From positions 62,001 to 126,000 of the forward strand of contig JACCLO010000028.1 of the NCBI GenBank assembly GCA_029448655.1: a DNA stretch of 64,000 bases, given 5' to 3'. The translations under genes were made by a program, and so were the position numbers. This document shows positions 35,465 to 47,769 of the stretch, one piece after another. How positions within the stretch are numbered: position 1 is the first letter of the stretch; each line of letters begins with the position of its first letter. This DNA comes from Wolfiporia cocos. Taxonomy: Eukaryota; Basidiomycota; Agaricomycetes; Polyporales; Phaeolaceae. A model generated the notes under the pieces. That model saw only the letters and a program-made list of their open reading frames with translations, had not been told where the DNA came from and made no database searches.

Positions 35465-35808
35465 GGATGAAGGGTTTAGAAATCAAGAGGCTGCTGATGG
35501 CAACGTGAGTATACGATTCTCAATACAAGTCTTTGTCGATCAATCTGGGCGATCCCTAGTCCTTGACAAACTTCCAAAACCATGAAAGAGAAATTGCCTG
35601 GCCATTCAGGATGGACCTGGTTGGAATACAAGGGGCAGAGGAGTGATAGAAAAACCTCAATATGAACACATGTTCAGTGATGTAATGTGAAGCGGCATGA
35701 CATGACAGCAGAGGCATGATTGAAGTGATAAATATGAGTGAAGCTGCCCTGGCCATGTCATGGAGGGCATAAGCATACTGGGTGCCATGAGCAGAGAGGA
35801 GGTGAGAG
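35465..35808. other. Stretch without a supported gene
   Basis: Between MITE copy 1 and an LTR-like piece. Short open frames only (minus 35556-35848), no known motif. Confidence 0.4.
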
Positions 35809-36175
35809 TGTCACAGACTGCCTCGGGTAAGGCTCTTATAGATATCACATGACTTGTTATGTTTTGTCTAGGTTTGATAAGGTTTAGCTAGAATTCCCCG
35901 ATACCTTAAACAGTCATGCGCCCATACTTAAGTAGTGCCACCCATGTGACTCACCCTTAGGTAGTGCACAGGCCACCTCTTTAGGGTAGACACAGTGTGT
36001 CCCCCTGTATGTAACATATAGCGCGAGCTGAGGTCTTACAACCTCCAGTTCTACTATTCCTTGGCAACCAGGTCACATCCTCACTACCTCTGCGTGTGCG
36101 CCCGCCTGCGTCTTGGCAACACTACTATTCTATACTCGCTAGCTGTGGTGCAAGACTGCACATACGCTGTTGTCA
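35809..36175 (+). mobile_element. LTR-like remnant
   Basis: Begins TGTCACAGACTG, contains the AGGTCTTACAACCTC block seen in other plus-oriented LTRs here, and ends GTTGTCA. The flanks GAGAG and GAAAA do not match, so it is a decayed or partial copy. Confidence 0.55.
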
Positions 36176-37596
36176 GAAAAAATATTTTCTCTCGGGTTCT
36201 CCGGGCAGGTCTGGATGTGCCGAGATAGGCGAGGTGTTCGAGGGGTTGAGTCGAGTAGTTTTACCGGTTGAACTAGCCTGTAGCGATTTAGAACTGCGGC
36301 GGTGCGTCGAATAAAGTGGAAATAATAGACATTGACTCGAAAATGTTTGTGACCGATTTCCTAAGTCCTAAGCGTACGCCTCGAGCGCAGCCCTTCGTCT
36401 GACTTCGTTTGGTGGAATTCGATGATTTTGTCGTATCTACACATCGCCTAAATACATGGAGAGCCACGAAATTTTCTACAACATTTTAAGTGTCCTAAAT
36501 TTCGAGTGTGCACCCTACAAGCTAGACAATCCAGAGACGAACCCTGAGATGGTGAAGACTGTCCTGAAACACAAGCAAATTATTTTATGAGACCGATCAC
36601 CTGTAGATCTAGGGTGGTGCACCGAGGTGGAGAGAAAAGACATGGAAAAAGCTATAGGAAGGCAGTTGGGGTTGGGCCAGACCTGGCTAGGCTAGAGAGC
36701 CTAGGGAAGCGTCAGATGGCACCTGTTTTGACTGGATGAGCAGCCAGATATTGCCCGCAGGGCTTTTGCGACATTTCAGATTGTGCATGAGCCAGCGAAG
36801 GTTCACTGTACGAGTATGATCGAGGCCGATCATGATCGGTCAAGCTGTGGCTGAACTACCTCAGATGGGCATTCTGCCTACCAGCTGGCTTTCCTGTGGT
36901 GTGTTCTGTGTCGTTTGGTGTGTGTTTGATCGTGCCCTGGTATTCTTACATGTGTCTAAAGTCTATGGCACATTTATATTGCAGCCGCAGCCACGCGCGA
37001 GCTGGAACGGCCAAAGACAATCGAGGCAGGGCACCGCCGTGCGGGCCGTCTGGTCCCTTGGGGACACCTGTTCCTGGCCGTGCATGCATCCCGTGCATGG
37101 TCCAGGAGCGCCATCCCTTCAGATATGAAGCTTATTGAGGAGGAGCGGGACTATAGGTATCAAGTTGCTGAGGATGAAGTGGACGAGCAGTGTGAAGATG
37201 AAGAGGGAAACAGGGCAGAAATATTATAAAGACAAGGATGGGGATTTGGGTCTGGATGAGGACAGAGTGACAATCTGGATGACCTGCATCAGCAAGAATT
37301 GGCTTTTGCACCACTTTGAGCAATATACACAGCTTCTCAGATGTGCTCAGATTTTTGTAGTTTGAGCATTCTCAACATCATGTATACCACTTATTTTGTA
37401 CATTTGTGATTCTACATGATGGTTCTGATGCCCTCTAGGTGTGCACCACATTGTGTGGCATATGCCACAGGCTATAGTAATCCACATAGGTAAGCTGCAA
37501 ACAGCACTTTTGCAATTCATATGCCAGCCTGACTACCCCAAACAACAATTCTATACCAGTCTGATGATTAGTTTCCAGTCACACATTGAATTTGAC
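36176..37596. other. 1.4 kb without a supported feature
   Basis: Sequence unlike the surrounding LTRs, with only short open frames (plus 36832-37128 and 37135-37365, the latter charged and partly helical). I see no domain, no terminal repeats and no splice pattern. It may be older, unique DNA between insertions. Confidence 0.4.
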
Positions 37597-38220
37597 TAGT
37601 GATGTGCAGGCCCAGCCCAGCCCCAAAAGCCCTGGCTTTGATGGCCCACGCTTTCAAAACCTCAGGCCGGGCCCTCACTGACAGCTCACAGCATTGGCCC
37701 AGCCTGGGCCAGGGCCAAGCTGGGCCTACCACTGCTAGGATAGTCATCAATATAGCTTGAAAGTTTGAAATACACCATTTTCAATTGTTCCTTGATGAAA
37801 AGGAACATGAGGCCTACAAATTATAGTGGTACTTAAGTGTCAAAATAAACCTTCACCAGCATGGCATTCAGTAGTGCACCTGCCATATGGGGTATTGTAT
37901 AGGTGCCCCAATGGTGAGTGGCAGGCTTCAACATTAAGGACATGACTTATGGCTTTTTATGTAGTCTGAAATGAACAGCATATCAATACTATAGTTTAGT
38001 TAAGCATACTACTATCCTGTACAATCTATATTGTAGTTGCCAGACATTGTAGCCATTAAGGTCACAGGCTGGGGCCTCAAACAGCTCAGCCTGGCTCAGC
38101 CTGAGATACAAAGCGGGCCCTGGGCCATCTCAAGCATGTTGTAAAGCCTAGCTCACCCCAGCCCAAGTAGGGCTTGGCCCAGCTTGGCTCTGGCCTCAAG
38201 CAGGCCTGGCACATCACCTA
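37597..38220. mobile_element. hAT-like MITE copy 2
   Basis: 624 bases, with the same inverted ends (TAGTGATGTGC.. and ..GGCACATCACCTA), older than the other copies. The target duplication is imperfect: AATTTGAC on the left, AGTTTGAC on the right if one end base is shared. Confidence 0.82.
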
Positions 38221-38474
38221 GTTTGACATGACATTGATAAGACTACCTTCAGAGTGGCGATTGAATGCTACTCGCTGTTGATATTATCAGCACTTATCTA
38301 CAGAGATCAGATCCTTCCTTGATTGGCAAGTACCTCCAGCACTGCTCCAGCACTGGTAAGTCATCTCTGTCAGGAATAGAACCAGTTGTAATCACTTCAA
38401 TCAGTCACACCTCATACAGTTCAATCCAAAGACAAACCAGTTCTACCCAATCCTATAACCACCCCACATTAATG

Positions 38475-39100
38475 TGTCACATAGAAATTGTGCGTCATTT
38501 TCCCCATTTTTTTCCATGTTTTTTATGCCAAAATGCTGGTTTTTTAGCCGCTCGTAGGACAGCACGTGCATAGGTAGATAAATGCTTTATCTTATCTAGC
38601 CTACATCACGTAGTCTTTCGTCATCACTAGGTAACAACGTCACCTTGTATTGTAGCACATGACTGACTGCACACAGACCACACCTTTAGGGCAAGGCATG
38701 TTAGGTAGTTAGGGAGTTGCGGCATGTATATATACTTGGTGACGTCTGAGGTACTCCTCAGACTTAGTATCTCAGCCTAGGGGGTGTGTCCCCTGGCAAC
38801 CTCTCAAAACCCTCTTGCTGCCTGGCTTGAGTGTAACAGCGAACTGCATTAGCAACAAGCCCGCTGCTCTCCTCCTTGAGGGTGGGGCCCTCTTTCAATA
38901 TTATTCTTGCTTCACTCTCTGCTCGCTAGTCTGGGGCATTGTGGTACACTCATGGTTGTGACCTCAGGCATTCGGTGAGGCATCTCAATAGATGCAGCCT
39001 CCTGTTCTCCCCTTACGAGGATGGGGGCCTGTAGGGCGGATATATAGGCTATATAGGGGTTTCCCCCGCTTAGGCAGGTAGCATGGTGGTTACCGTGTCA
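38475..39100 (+). mobile_element. Solo LTR, family C copy 1
   Basis: TGTCACATAG..CCGTGTCA, 626 bases, similar over most of its length to 56636-57238 (shared CACGTGCATAGGTAGATAA and CCTAGGGGG blocks, and the TATATATAC box). No matching target duplication was found. Confidence 0.75.
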
Positions 39101-39206
39101 TATCACAACATCTCAGAAGCCCAAGAAAATGTTCTAATACTCCAACAAAACAAAAGCTACCAAAGGCAATATCTAAACATAATGGTTTATCAAATTCCTG
39201 ATCTAT

Positions 39207-39582
39207 GTCACAGATCTGGGACATTCTACGATTTTTTCTATATTTTACCTATTTTTCTGGCATTTCTACGAGCTTATTTACACCTTACACTTGTAACCGC
39301 CATAGCACGTCCATGTACACAAACAACACATACATAACATGCATGTCCAAACTAGTTACTCAGCGGACTAGTTCTCCGAAGTCACACCCTTAGTAATATC
39401 CCACTACCAGGCACTATGTCACTAGGGATGACATGGAATACCTTGTGTATCATGCAATGGGGAACTACCCCCCTAATATAACCCTATACTCCTGATGAGG
39501 AGGAGCAGGCTATGTCCGCTATAAGATGCAGGTCACCATGCATGTCATAAGTCTCAGTGGTCGAGTATGACCACGGATAACT
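39207..39582 (+). mobile_element. 5' part of an LTR cut by TRIM copy 2
   Basis: TGTCACAGATCTGGGACATT and the T-rich run after it match the reverse complement of the solo LTR at 21248-21946. The other end is missing beyond the TRIM junction at 39583. Confidence 0.65.
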
Positions 39583-40499
39583 TATCACAAGACGCGCTGC
39601 GGACCCAATGCAACGTGCTTATGAGTGGCATAATAGCCACTCCCCCAAAAGGGCTACGATAACAGCTCATGCTGCTATCGAGGGTCCAGCTATATCTGCA
39701 GTTCATATTCCCACGCTCGGCGCCTATTAGACACTCTATGGTGTAGGCCATGTATGCCGGCGCCACGTACGGGTAATGTACCCTAGTTATTGCCTCCGTA
39801 ACGTCTATGATATTATGCTTTCGCATTATCTGTGACATTACCCCACTTCAAGGATAACCGTCTCTGGTTAAGGAGATAACTTAGGCTGCATCAAGCCGCC
39901 CCCGGTACTAAGTATCACTTCTACTATGCTTTGTCATTGTGCCTGGTGAAGGGTTACCCCCAATCCCTTATACCATTTGGCTTATGACGTGTGTGCCAAC
40001 CTCTTGAAGGCCCGACTTACACCCTGGATTTTGGGTGCGGGTTAAGGCTATTTAATAGTAGTTTTTACCACGCAAGCTTTGACCAATCTTATCCCCTGAT
40101 ACCTTACGGTTATAGAGGGGCCCCATGATACAGGGGGTCACGTGGTGGGTACTTTTCCCTCAGCCGCCAGTGGTTCGGAAGCGCCCCAGGCAGTGGAAAT
40201 ATTTGCCACCACCCAGGTTCGAACGGCGACCGGGTGAGCTGTTATTATATCACAGGACGCGCTGCGGACCCAATGCAACGTGCTTATGAGTGGCATAATA
40301 GCCACTCCCCCAAAGGGCTACGATAACAGCTCATGCTGCTATCGAGGGTCCAGCTATATCTGCAGTTCATATTCCACGCTCGGCGCCTATTAGACACTCT
40401 ATGGTGTAGGCCATGTATGCCGGCGCCACGTACGGGTAATGTACCCTAGTTATTGCTCCGTAACGTCTATGATATTATGCTTTCGCATTATCTGTGACA
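39583..40499 (-). mobile_element. TRIM copy 2 (917 b)
   Basis: LTRs 39583-39837 and 40248-40499 around an internal part nearly the same as copy 1. No matching target duplication (left ATAACT, right CATGC). The left neighbour is the first 376 bases of another LTR and the right neighbour is gypsy 2 gag, so a rearrangement occurred here. Confidence 0.88.
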
Positions 40500-41145
40500 C
40501 ATGCAAGAGCTGCGGCCGGAAGGACTGCAAAAACATGGAGGTGTGATGCAATTGGAGGGTGCCAGCATCCAAGGTGGACAATAAGGGGGCTCAGAAATCT
40601 ACTAGCGGCAAACCCCCCCACACCCTCATGGCAAGGTCACATGGTCCAGGTCACCACAACAGTAGATGTGGATCCCAGATGACGATGACAACTCCCATGG
40701 GCAACTCCACCGCCCATTCATCGTGCGCATCACGGAGGTAGAGGAACCACTGGCCAGTACACCGGCTCCATCAACAGCCCCCAATTGGTCAGCACCGAAT
40801 TGGGGCACTACCATATCCCATGCATTCAGTTGCCCAGAAAACTCTGAACATCCAGCTAGCGAGTCGAATTTCGCTTCAGCACAGTGATCCTTGCCTATGT
40901 GGTGCTGGTACTAGTTAGTTGCCTGTACTGCTGACCTGCTTGAAAAAATGTGAAAATTTATATCACTATTACAAGAATCATGCATGTGATAAGTCCCGAT
41001 CTTTCCAGATCTGGGGTTGACTTGTGGGTCTATGGTCAGAAGTGCAAGGCTTGGCTTTAATCGATAGTGGAGCAACGTTATCAGTCATCACACTCAGACT
41101 TTGTGACAAACATCGTCTAGTCCCCCACGATAAGAAAGACCCTTT

Positions 41146-42812
41146 TTGGATTTCATAATGCAGATGGACTCATACAACAAAAATGGTCTCATCAATAAGT
41201 CAGTTAAAGGATTCATGCAACATGGCGAGCACACAGGAAAAGGTATTCCTTACCATCATGAAAATCCACAACCACGACCTTATCCTAGGATAGACTGGTT
41301 AATTAAACATAACCCCACTATGGACTGGAACTCTGGCAGTCTGGTATACGATGTGGGTCTGCATGCCCGAAGCTCAGAATCGTCCCCTGATTCGGAAGAA
41401 GTTGCACCCGATGACGAAGAGGACAATAATAACATCAGCAACATTTGGGATTCTGCGCTAGACACGATTGGAGATGGAACCCTTGATGATCCATTATCAA
41501 GTGGATCGGTACCCTGTCCAATGAGGAATTGGGGACTTCCTCATGGGAATGGTAGGAGAAATCAACCAGAACAGACCAGAAGCTGCAACCGAAAAATGGA
41601 AGCAGCTGTGCCTAAGGAATATTGGGAATTCGGCCCAATGGTATTTTCGCAAAAAGCATCCGAAAGGATTCCAACACGTAAGCATATGATCATGCATCAA
41701 TTTAATCGAAGGCCACTCCATGCCAACACTGGCCAAACCCATATTCCCTCTTGCCAAAGGAAGAAAATTCCCTCCGTGACTGGATCGCTGAAGAAAAGCG
41801 AAAAGGCACATCTGAGATTTCAAGCTCCCCTATGGCAGCCAGTATTTTTCGTTGCCAAGAAAGATGGAACCTTGTGCATGGTAATCAATACAGGAAGCTG
41901 AACGAAATAACTGTGGCTAAACAAGTACCCTATACCCCAGATATGGACCTTATCAACCAACTCTCAGGTGCATCGATCTTACTAAGATCGACTGAGATGG
42001 GGTTACAACAACGTCCGTTATCAAGGAAGGTGATGAATGGAAAACAGCATTCATTACTAACAGGGTGGTATACGAAGCCATGGTTATGTATTTCGGTTTC
42101 AAGAACGTGCCAGGGACTTCCAAGCAATGATGAACGACGTCCTAAAGGATTCATTGCCACCGGAAAAGTTCATAGTCTATCTGGACGACATACTGATCTT
42201 GGCAACGACTTAGCGGAACACCGCAAAATCACCAAGGCAGTCCTGAAAAGGCTGCGGGACAATGATCTATATGCCAAACCCGAGAAATGCTTCTTTGAAA
42301 AAAGTAGCATCGACTATTTGGGTATGATAATTTCTAAGGGCAGAGTCGAAATGGACCCCTCGAAACTATCAGGAGTATTAGATTGGCTGACCCCAACCAA
42401 GGTGAAGGAAGTTCAAGCCTTTTTAGGCTTTGCGAACTTCTATCGGCGGTTTATTCAGGACTTCTTGAAAATTGTGAAACCCCTGACAACACTCATGAAG
42501 AAGTCGGAGAAATGGCATTGGGATGAAGCACAGGAAGAAGCTTTCCAAAAGCTCAAGGCGGCCTTTACAACTGCCCCCATCTTACATATTCCGGACAAAA
42601 TTCAGAAATTCCGTATAGAAGCCAACACATCAGACTTTGCGACTGGAGCAGTCCTAACGCAATGGTCACCAGATAGTTGGAAATGGAATCCTTGCGCCTT
42701 CTATTCCACAGGCATGACTGCCCCGGAACGGAACTACAAAATTTATGACAAAGAGATGCTAGCCATAATTCGAGCATTAGAAGAATGGCAACATTATCTC
42801 GAAGGTCACCCG
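41146..42812 (+). pseudogene. Gypsy 2 protease end, reverse transcriptase and RNase H start
   Basis: Frames 41146-41901 and 41751-42815 hold linker, RT palm and connection: PMAASIFRCQ.., then the active site IVYLDDILI near 42171-42197 in another frame, AEHRKITKAVLKRLRDNDLY, SFLGFANFYRRF-like AFLGFANFYRRFIQDF, and RNase H APERNYKIYDKEMLAIIRAL. The domain is cut at 42812 by the next element; its missing residues (EERTDHLNIT, AQKLTRRQ) are found at 48870-48955, with a TAA where Tyr is expected. Confidence 0.85.
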
Positions 42813-43909
42813 TGACACAGATGGCTCTGTGGGACTCACCAAGCCAGTATCCTGCGATGAACTAGGCGACTTAGGTGAGGAAGAGGTTATCAGACGCAGT
42901 AGGAGGTAGGAGGTTCTTCTACGGCGTACGCCGAGAAGAATAGAACTGAAGTTAAAGAGCGCTTGGCTCCTACTTATATACATTGTGTCGGGAGGGCACG
43001 TGCTACTAGCTAGCGGTTGCCTTACCGGGTTATGTGGCTTTGCCAAGTGGCGAAGCTTTATCTTATCTGATGTTTAGTTACTCTATCTAGAATGGCCGTG
43101 GAAGGCCCTAATGGCCGACCCAATCGTAATAGAGGGATTATGTCTTATCTGTGATACTAACGCGGGCGCAGCCCGGGTATAGGTGAAGCCGGTTGCCGGA
43201 TACCTTGCGGCATAATGGCGATTGGCCGTGCTTCGTTGGATGACCAAGGCGAGACGCCGAGGTCGTTATGCCATTGGACGGGTAGTACCGTGGCATGTGT
43301 TACAGCCCGGTCCGGATGGTTACCGGGGCATGTATTGGTCTTAGCCGTGAGGCGAGGACCGGTGTTTGGGCAGCGCCGTGATGGCAGAAGCCCGGGACTT
43401 GGAGAACGCCGAGTCCGTGAGATGGCCGAGAAGGCCGAGCCTATAGCGATATTGCCTTGATGCTAATATAGTGCTATTTGGCCGTGTTGCCATTATTATG
43501 CGAAGGCGTGGCGCGCCTGAGGTGCCATTGTGATCAAGGATCTTATGGCGGTGGGAAGCCGGGAAGGCCGACCCCAATAGTACAAGGCCGCGAGGCACTG
43601 TTTGTACATGTGGACATTATTATGCGAGCGTGCCGCGCTCGGCCTATCATTATGATCTACGATCTATGACGTGGCTGGTCTTGCTCTGACGGGCGAGACC
43701 TGTATGACGAGCTGTAACTATTGCTATTGGACGAATGGTGCTACGTAGCGTTATGTAAGCTAGGTCATGTGGTTGATAAGCCCAGTTAAGAGCTTGTCGT
43801 GGTGGCAATGGGAGTTAACCCGTAGATAACTTGTAGTAGACGTATAAATCCCAGGTAAATTGCTATAATCATAGGAAAAATGCTGTAAGCCCCAGATAAA
43901 TCTGTGACA
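42813..43909 (-). repeat. 3' LTR of element A
   Basis: 1097 bases, close to the copy at 47770-48869, with scattered one-base indels. Rich in GGCCG/CGGCC blocks (AATGGCCG, GGAAGGCC). Confidence 0.88.
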
Positions 43910-46900
43910 TTACCCCCGCTTTAGGTTTCATCGTCCCTGATGAAACTATTCCTCATTGTGTACGTCCCAAGAGCGGTATAACGCGTGATGACGAAGTGTC
44001 AAATGCCGTTATGGTGCTGCTTCAATTTGTCAATTGAACAGGGATAAATGGGAGTTTCAGGACTTGTGGTGGAACCTGAGCGTGGAAGGCGATTTTATTC
44101 CTTATAGTGATTTGTAACGCGTGATAGCGAAGTGCTAAATGCCGTTACTAGCGATTATCAACGCGTGATGACCGAAAGGTCAAATGCCGTTGTTAGGGAG
44201 ATGTAGTCGTGTTACTAGAGTGTGCTGTCATTGTGCATGCGGATCCTAAGAGGAGGGACTCTCCTGTTATCGCTGAAGGTGTTCTAGTGCCTTTTCGCGA
44301 CCTTGGTCGGATTATTGCTTTTGCTTATGACGTTACTCGTAGTAGAAGGCGATATGGAAATGGTCATCATATAGTGCCTTTGAATCTACTTGTAATCTGT
44401 ATCTCCAATAGCTTGCCAAGCGTATTAGAGGGTGCATTGTGTCGTTGTACGTATTTCGGATAGCATTGTGCGATATTCCTTAGAGTGAGGGCTTCACTGT
44501 TAGCTCTGGAGATTTTCTAGTGTCTCTTCGAGCCCTTGGGCGGATATGTTGCTTATGCGTAGTACCCATTGAGTGTGACATAGCGGTGCTTTTTCGACGT
44601 CTATTGCCTAGCGGTGAATGGGATTGCAAGTTCCTTCGTTCGCGTGGCGGGTGTCTTAGGCTTTGTGCTTGTACAGGGGTAATCCTACTTTGTACGACTT
44701 ATGCGGTTTGAACGGTTATTAAAGGGCGTCGCCTTATGAACGTTTATGAGGCGTCGCCTCCCTAGTATCGCAAGTACTAAGCGTGTGACATTTGTCAATG
44801 CCCATTTGTTACAGGGGTTGTGTCCCCTAGTTAGATTGCTTCTACGTAGCGATCTCTTCGGAGTCGTAAGTTCCGGAATGAAGCTGTGCCTTCGTTGTTG
44901 TATGCACTTATTTATTAACGAGTAGGCTTCTCGTGTAAAACCCCATAGTATAAGTACTAATCATTGTGCATTATGGTCAATGCTTATGATTGTATTCCCT
45001 GATACTGTAGTGTCGTTGCCGTAGTGAGGCCTTATTGGGTAACCGTGAGAACATACATCCTTGTCAGGAGTTGTCTCGTATAGGTGTATCCCGTAAGGGC
45101 TGAAGTCCCATGGTGGCGATGACGGTAGTTTCCAATGTGCTTGTATGTCGTTAAAGTCGTTCTTCGATTGAGTATGACATTGTAAGCGTGGGAACTGGGA
45201 TGATCGTTGGGGAAGGGTATATTTCGCTATTGGATAGATAGCTACTATATTCCTATTACAGGGTTGTCGTCCATATACGAATAGGACAGTACGAGCATGA
45301 ATGAGGGTAATCGGGCCTCTTAGTGCATGTCGTTTGTTGCTTTAATGACCGTAAGGTTCATTTGTAAGCGTGGGATAGTGGACTTGTTAAGGTCCTAGGT
45401 GCGAAATTAGGGTTTCCACCCCCTCTTTCACGTTTGATCTCCCGATCAAACCTATCCAGATGGTTTTGGTTTTTAAAGAGGTTAAACCGCCTCTATACCC
45501 AGATAAGGGTGGGTGGATGTGGGCCGAAGGTATTCTTGACGTATATCCATATACGGCTGTATCCAGTGTAGTCGCTCGCATATGCGACCAGATTTTTATA
45601 CTAAGGTTTCCAAGCCCTAGTTTGTCGGAATCGAAGGGTTTTCCAGGCCCATATTCGATGTAGTGACGAGATGTAATCCTTTCTTGACGTAAGGATACAG
45701 ATCCGGATTTATTTATTACGCGTCTCGACGGCGTAGGTTTCCGTAAACCAAGCAATTAAATGATAACCGATTGCCAAATCGGCTTGATTGAATTAATAAG
45801 GGGGACTCCCTTGTTATCTCTGGAAGTTTTCGAGTGCTTCTTCGAGACCTTTTGCGGACGATCGCATTGAGTTGCTAAGGTGTATTTTTCGAATTCGGTT
45901 ATTCTCCCCACAGAGAAAAGTTGAATCGAAGTGAAATCAAAAGTGAGGTAGCTAGCCTCGTGACGAATTTTGCGATTGGCGTGCGAAATTGTCGACTTCA
46001 ATACAGGGGGGGACCGGTTGGAAACCGGTGTAGATTCGGCGATTGTGCGAGAATGCCGAATGAAGTGTGATTCTAGAAGCCTTGCGGCCTCCGCTACACT
46101 TCAAGGGAACGCGTATTAATAGCGTGTGTCCCTTGTTTTCCTTTCCTCTAACCCAGATTGCAAGATTCAATGAAGTAATCTTGTTGCGATCTGTTTGTAC
46201 ATGGGTGGCTGGTGGAAACAGCGCTGTACCCAATTATTTATAGACGCTTGTCAGACGTCTCTTCCCAATCGGATGGTAATTTCCTTGTCAGGAATTCCAT
46301 TACCAAAAGGGGTGCCCCCGTTCTAAGGTTCTTTGTGACATGTGACCAAATGACAGATGCTCAATAACCCGAATCCCCTTTTCAGGAGCGAAGACCGAAG
46401 TCAAACGGGCGCCGATAGATTAAGAATCTTAATCGACTTGGTACTTAGGCATTCCCATAGTAATAATAGTTATAAGCATATGTTTGCCAAGCGTACGCGA
46501 TCCTACGTCGAGTAAGGTACTAGTATCGTTTTTCGATTGACTTATTGTACCTAAGACGTAAAAGGTTGCTTTATATGTACATAAGCGACCTTAACCAGGC
46601 TAGATAACCTGGGAACCAGCAGGTGACGCAGGATTTCCAGAGGCGAATACAAATGCTATTGGACGGTTTCTAAGCTACTTTACAAAGTAAGTAAGCTACT
46701 AGGAGCCGCCACTAAAACTACATATTTATCTACTTATTGACTGGGATACCAGGGTACCTGAAAGAGAGCTCATCATCAGCGATCAACGCTGAGTGGTCAT
46801 GTCTAACACAAGAAGAACGGGGGCATGGTTAGGGGCGCCCTTGTCAGGACGCCGCGCGGAATTTAGCCGACAGGTGTCTTCATCGAAGCGCGCGACTTCC

Positions 46901-47769
46901 TTCTAGAAAGAGAGTCGGTGACTGCCAGCGCTTGATAAGCTGGGTCACATGGTTGGGAATAGGATACACAGCCCATTTCCTCGTGGAGATGAGCTGGAAA
47001 GTGGTCGCAGTATTACACCGCGACCGGTCCGCGCTTTAGTGGTAAGGCTTGCCATCTATAGCCACCTGGGTGTCACATCAGGGCTAAAAAACCATCCGTC
47101 GATCTAAGATCGCGCATTCACGAGCGCTCCACACATCAAGGATGGTGGGCAACGCCGCATGCTTCCGGTGGGGCCCCAACTCGGTTTAACCCAGGCTCGC
47201 ACACCGAGCTGCCCGTAGGACTTACGCTATTGGCTACCGCGAGTGACCTCGGCTGGTTTGGCCTTGCGAGCCGCACCACCTCACCACTTGGATTCCCCGA
47301 AGGAGATCCCAAGCGGGCCCCTTACGCCTGGGGGGCGGCTTTGGAAGATTCCCACACCCAACTAAGGGAATACGCCGAAGCGCATATCCCTATGGGGATC
47401 CTACTGGTAGTGTTGGGTCCCTGAACAGGGATTGCCAAGACAGGGGGCTGCGCGCACACAGGCAGACGGTCCCCTTTTCCCAATAGCGGTCTCAACCGCT
47501 GGCACCAGCAACCTTGTCAGGAAGCCGGCGCCTCTCCTTAACCCTGGAGTCCGGGTTCGCAGGACGCATGCTGCTGATTAGGCAAGCAGCGCCCCACTGG
47601 GTGGCAGCAGGCCGCTAAGCCCGCCGCCGATGTATCCCAATCCGCAACCACGGAGCATACATCCCCTTTGCAGGAGAGTAGCGGCCCCTGCGCTATCTCA
47701 GACACCTGTTGGAGGAAAACCCAGGCGCCACCAGTTAAGGAGGCGCAGGGGGTAGGTAGTTTATTCTTA
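43910..47769 (-). other. Internal region of element A, no coding capacity
   Basis: Left part (43910-46760) is AT-neutral with many short palindromes; right part (46800-47760) is GC-rich with strong hairpins such as AGCGGTCTCAACCGCT. No frame exceeds about 120 codons and none has a retroelement motif. The layout is that of a large retrotransposon derivative whose RNA is probably the functional product. Confidence 0.7.
43978..44194. repeat. Threefold hairpin motif with paired changes
   Basis: Three copies at about 43978-44014, 44115-44148 and 44159-44192. Each has an outer stem (TAACG/CGTTA in the first two, CAACG/CGTTG in the third), a constant inner loop (CGTGA on the left, AATGC on the right) and an inner stem that differs but always pairs: TGAC/GTCA, TAGC/GCTA, TGACC/GGTCA. 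The terminal loops are GAAGT, GAAGT and GAAA. Confidence 0.75.

Noticed and set aside
43979..44194. Hammerhead ribozyme
   Set aside because: GTGATGA and GAAA recall the hammerhead core, but the stems and the GAAAC/GUC parts cannot be placed; the motif is better read as two stems with a constant internal loop.
43979..44194. Box C/D snoRNA
   Set aside because: GTGATGA fits a C box in two copies, but no CTGA D box with the right spacing is present and the second copy has GTGATAG.
47200..47430. Small protein gene in the GC-rich end of element A
   Set aside because: A 64-codon open frame only, without motif, in a strongly structured non-coding region.
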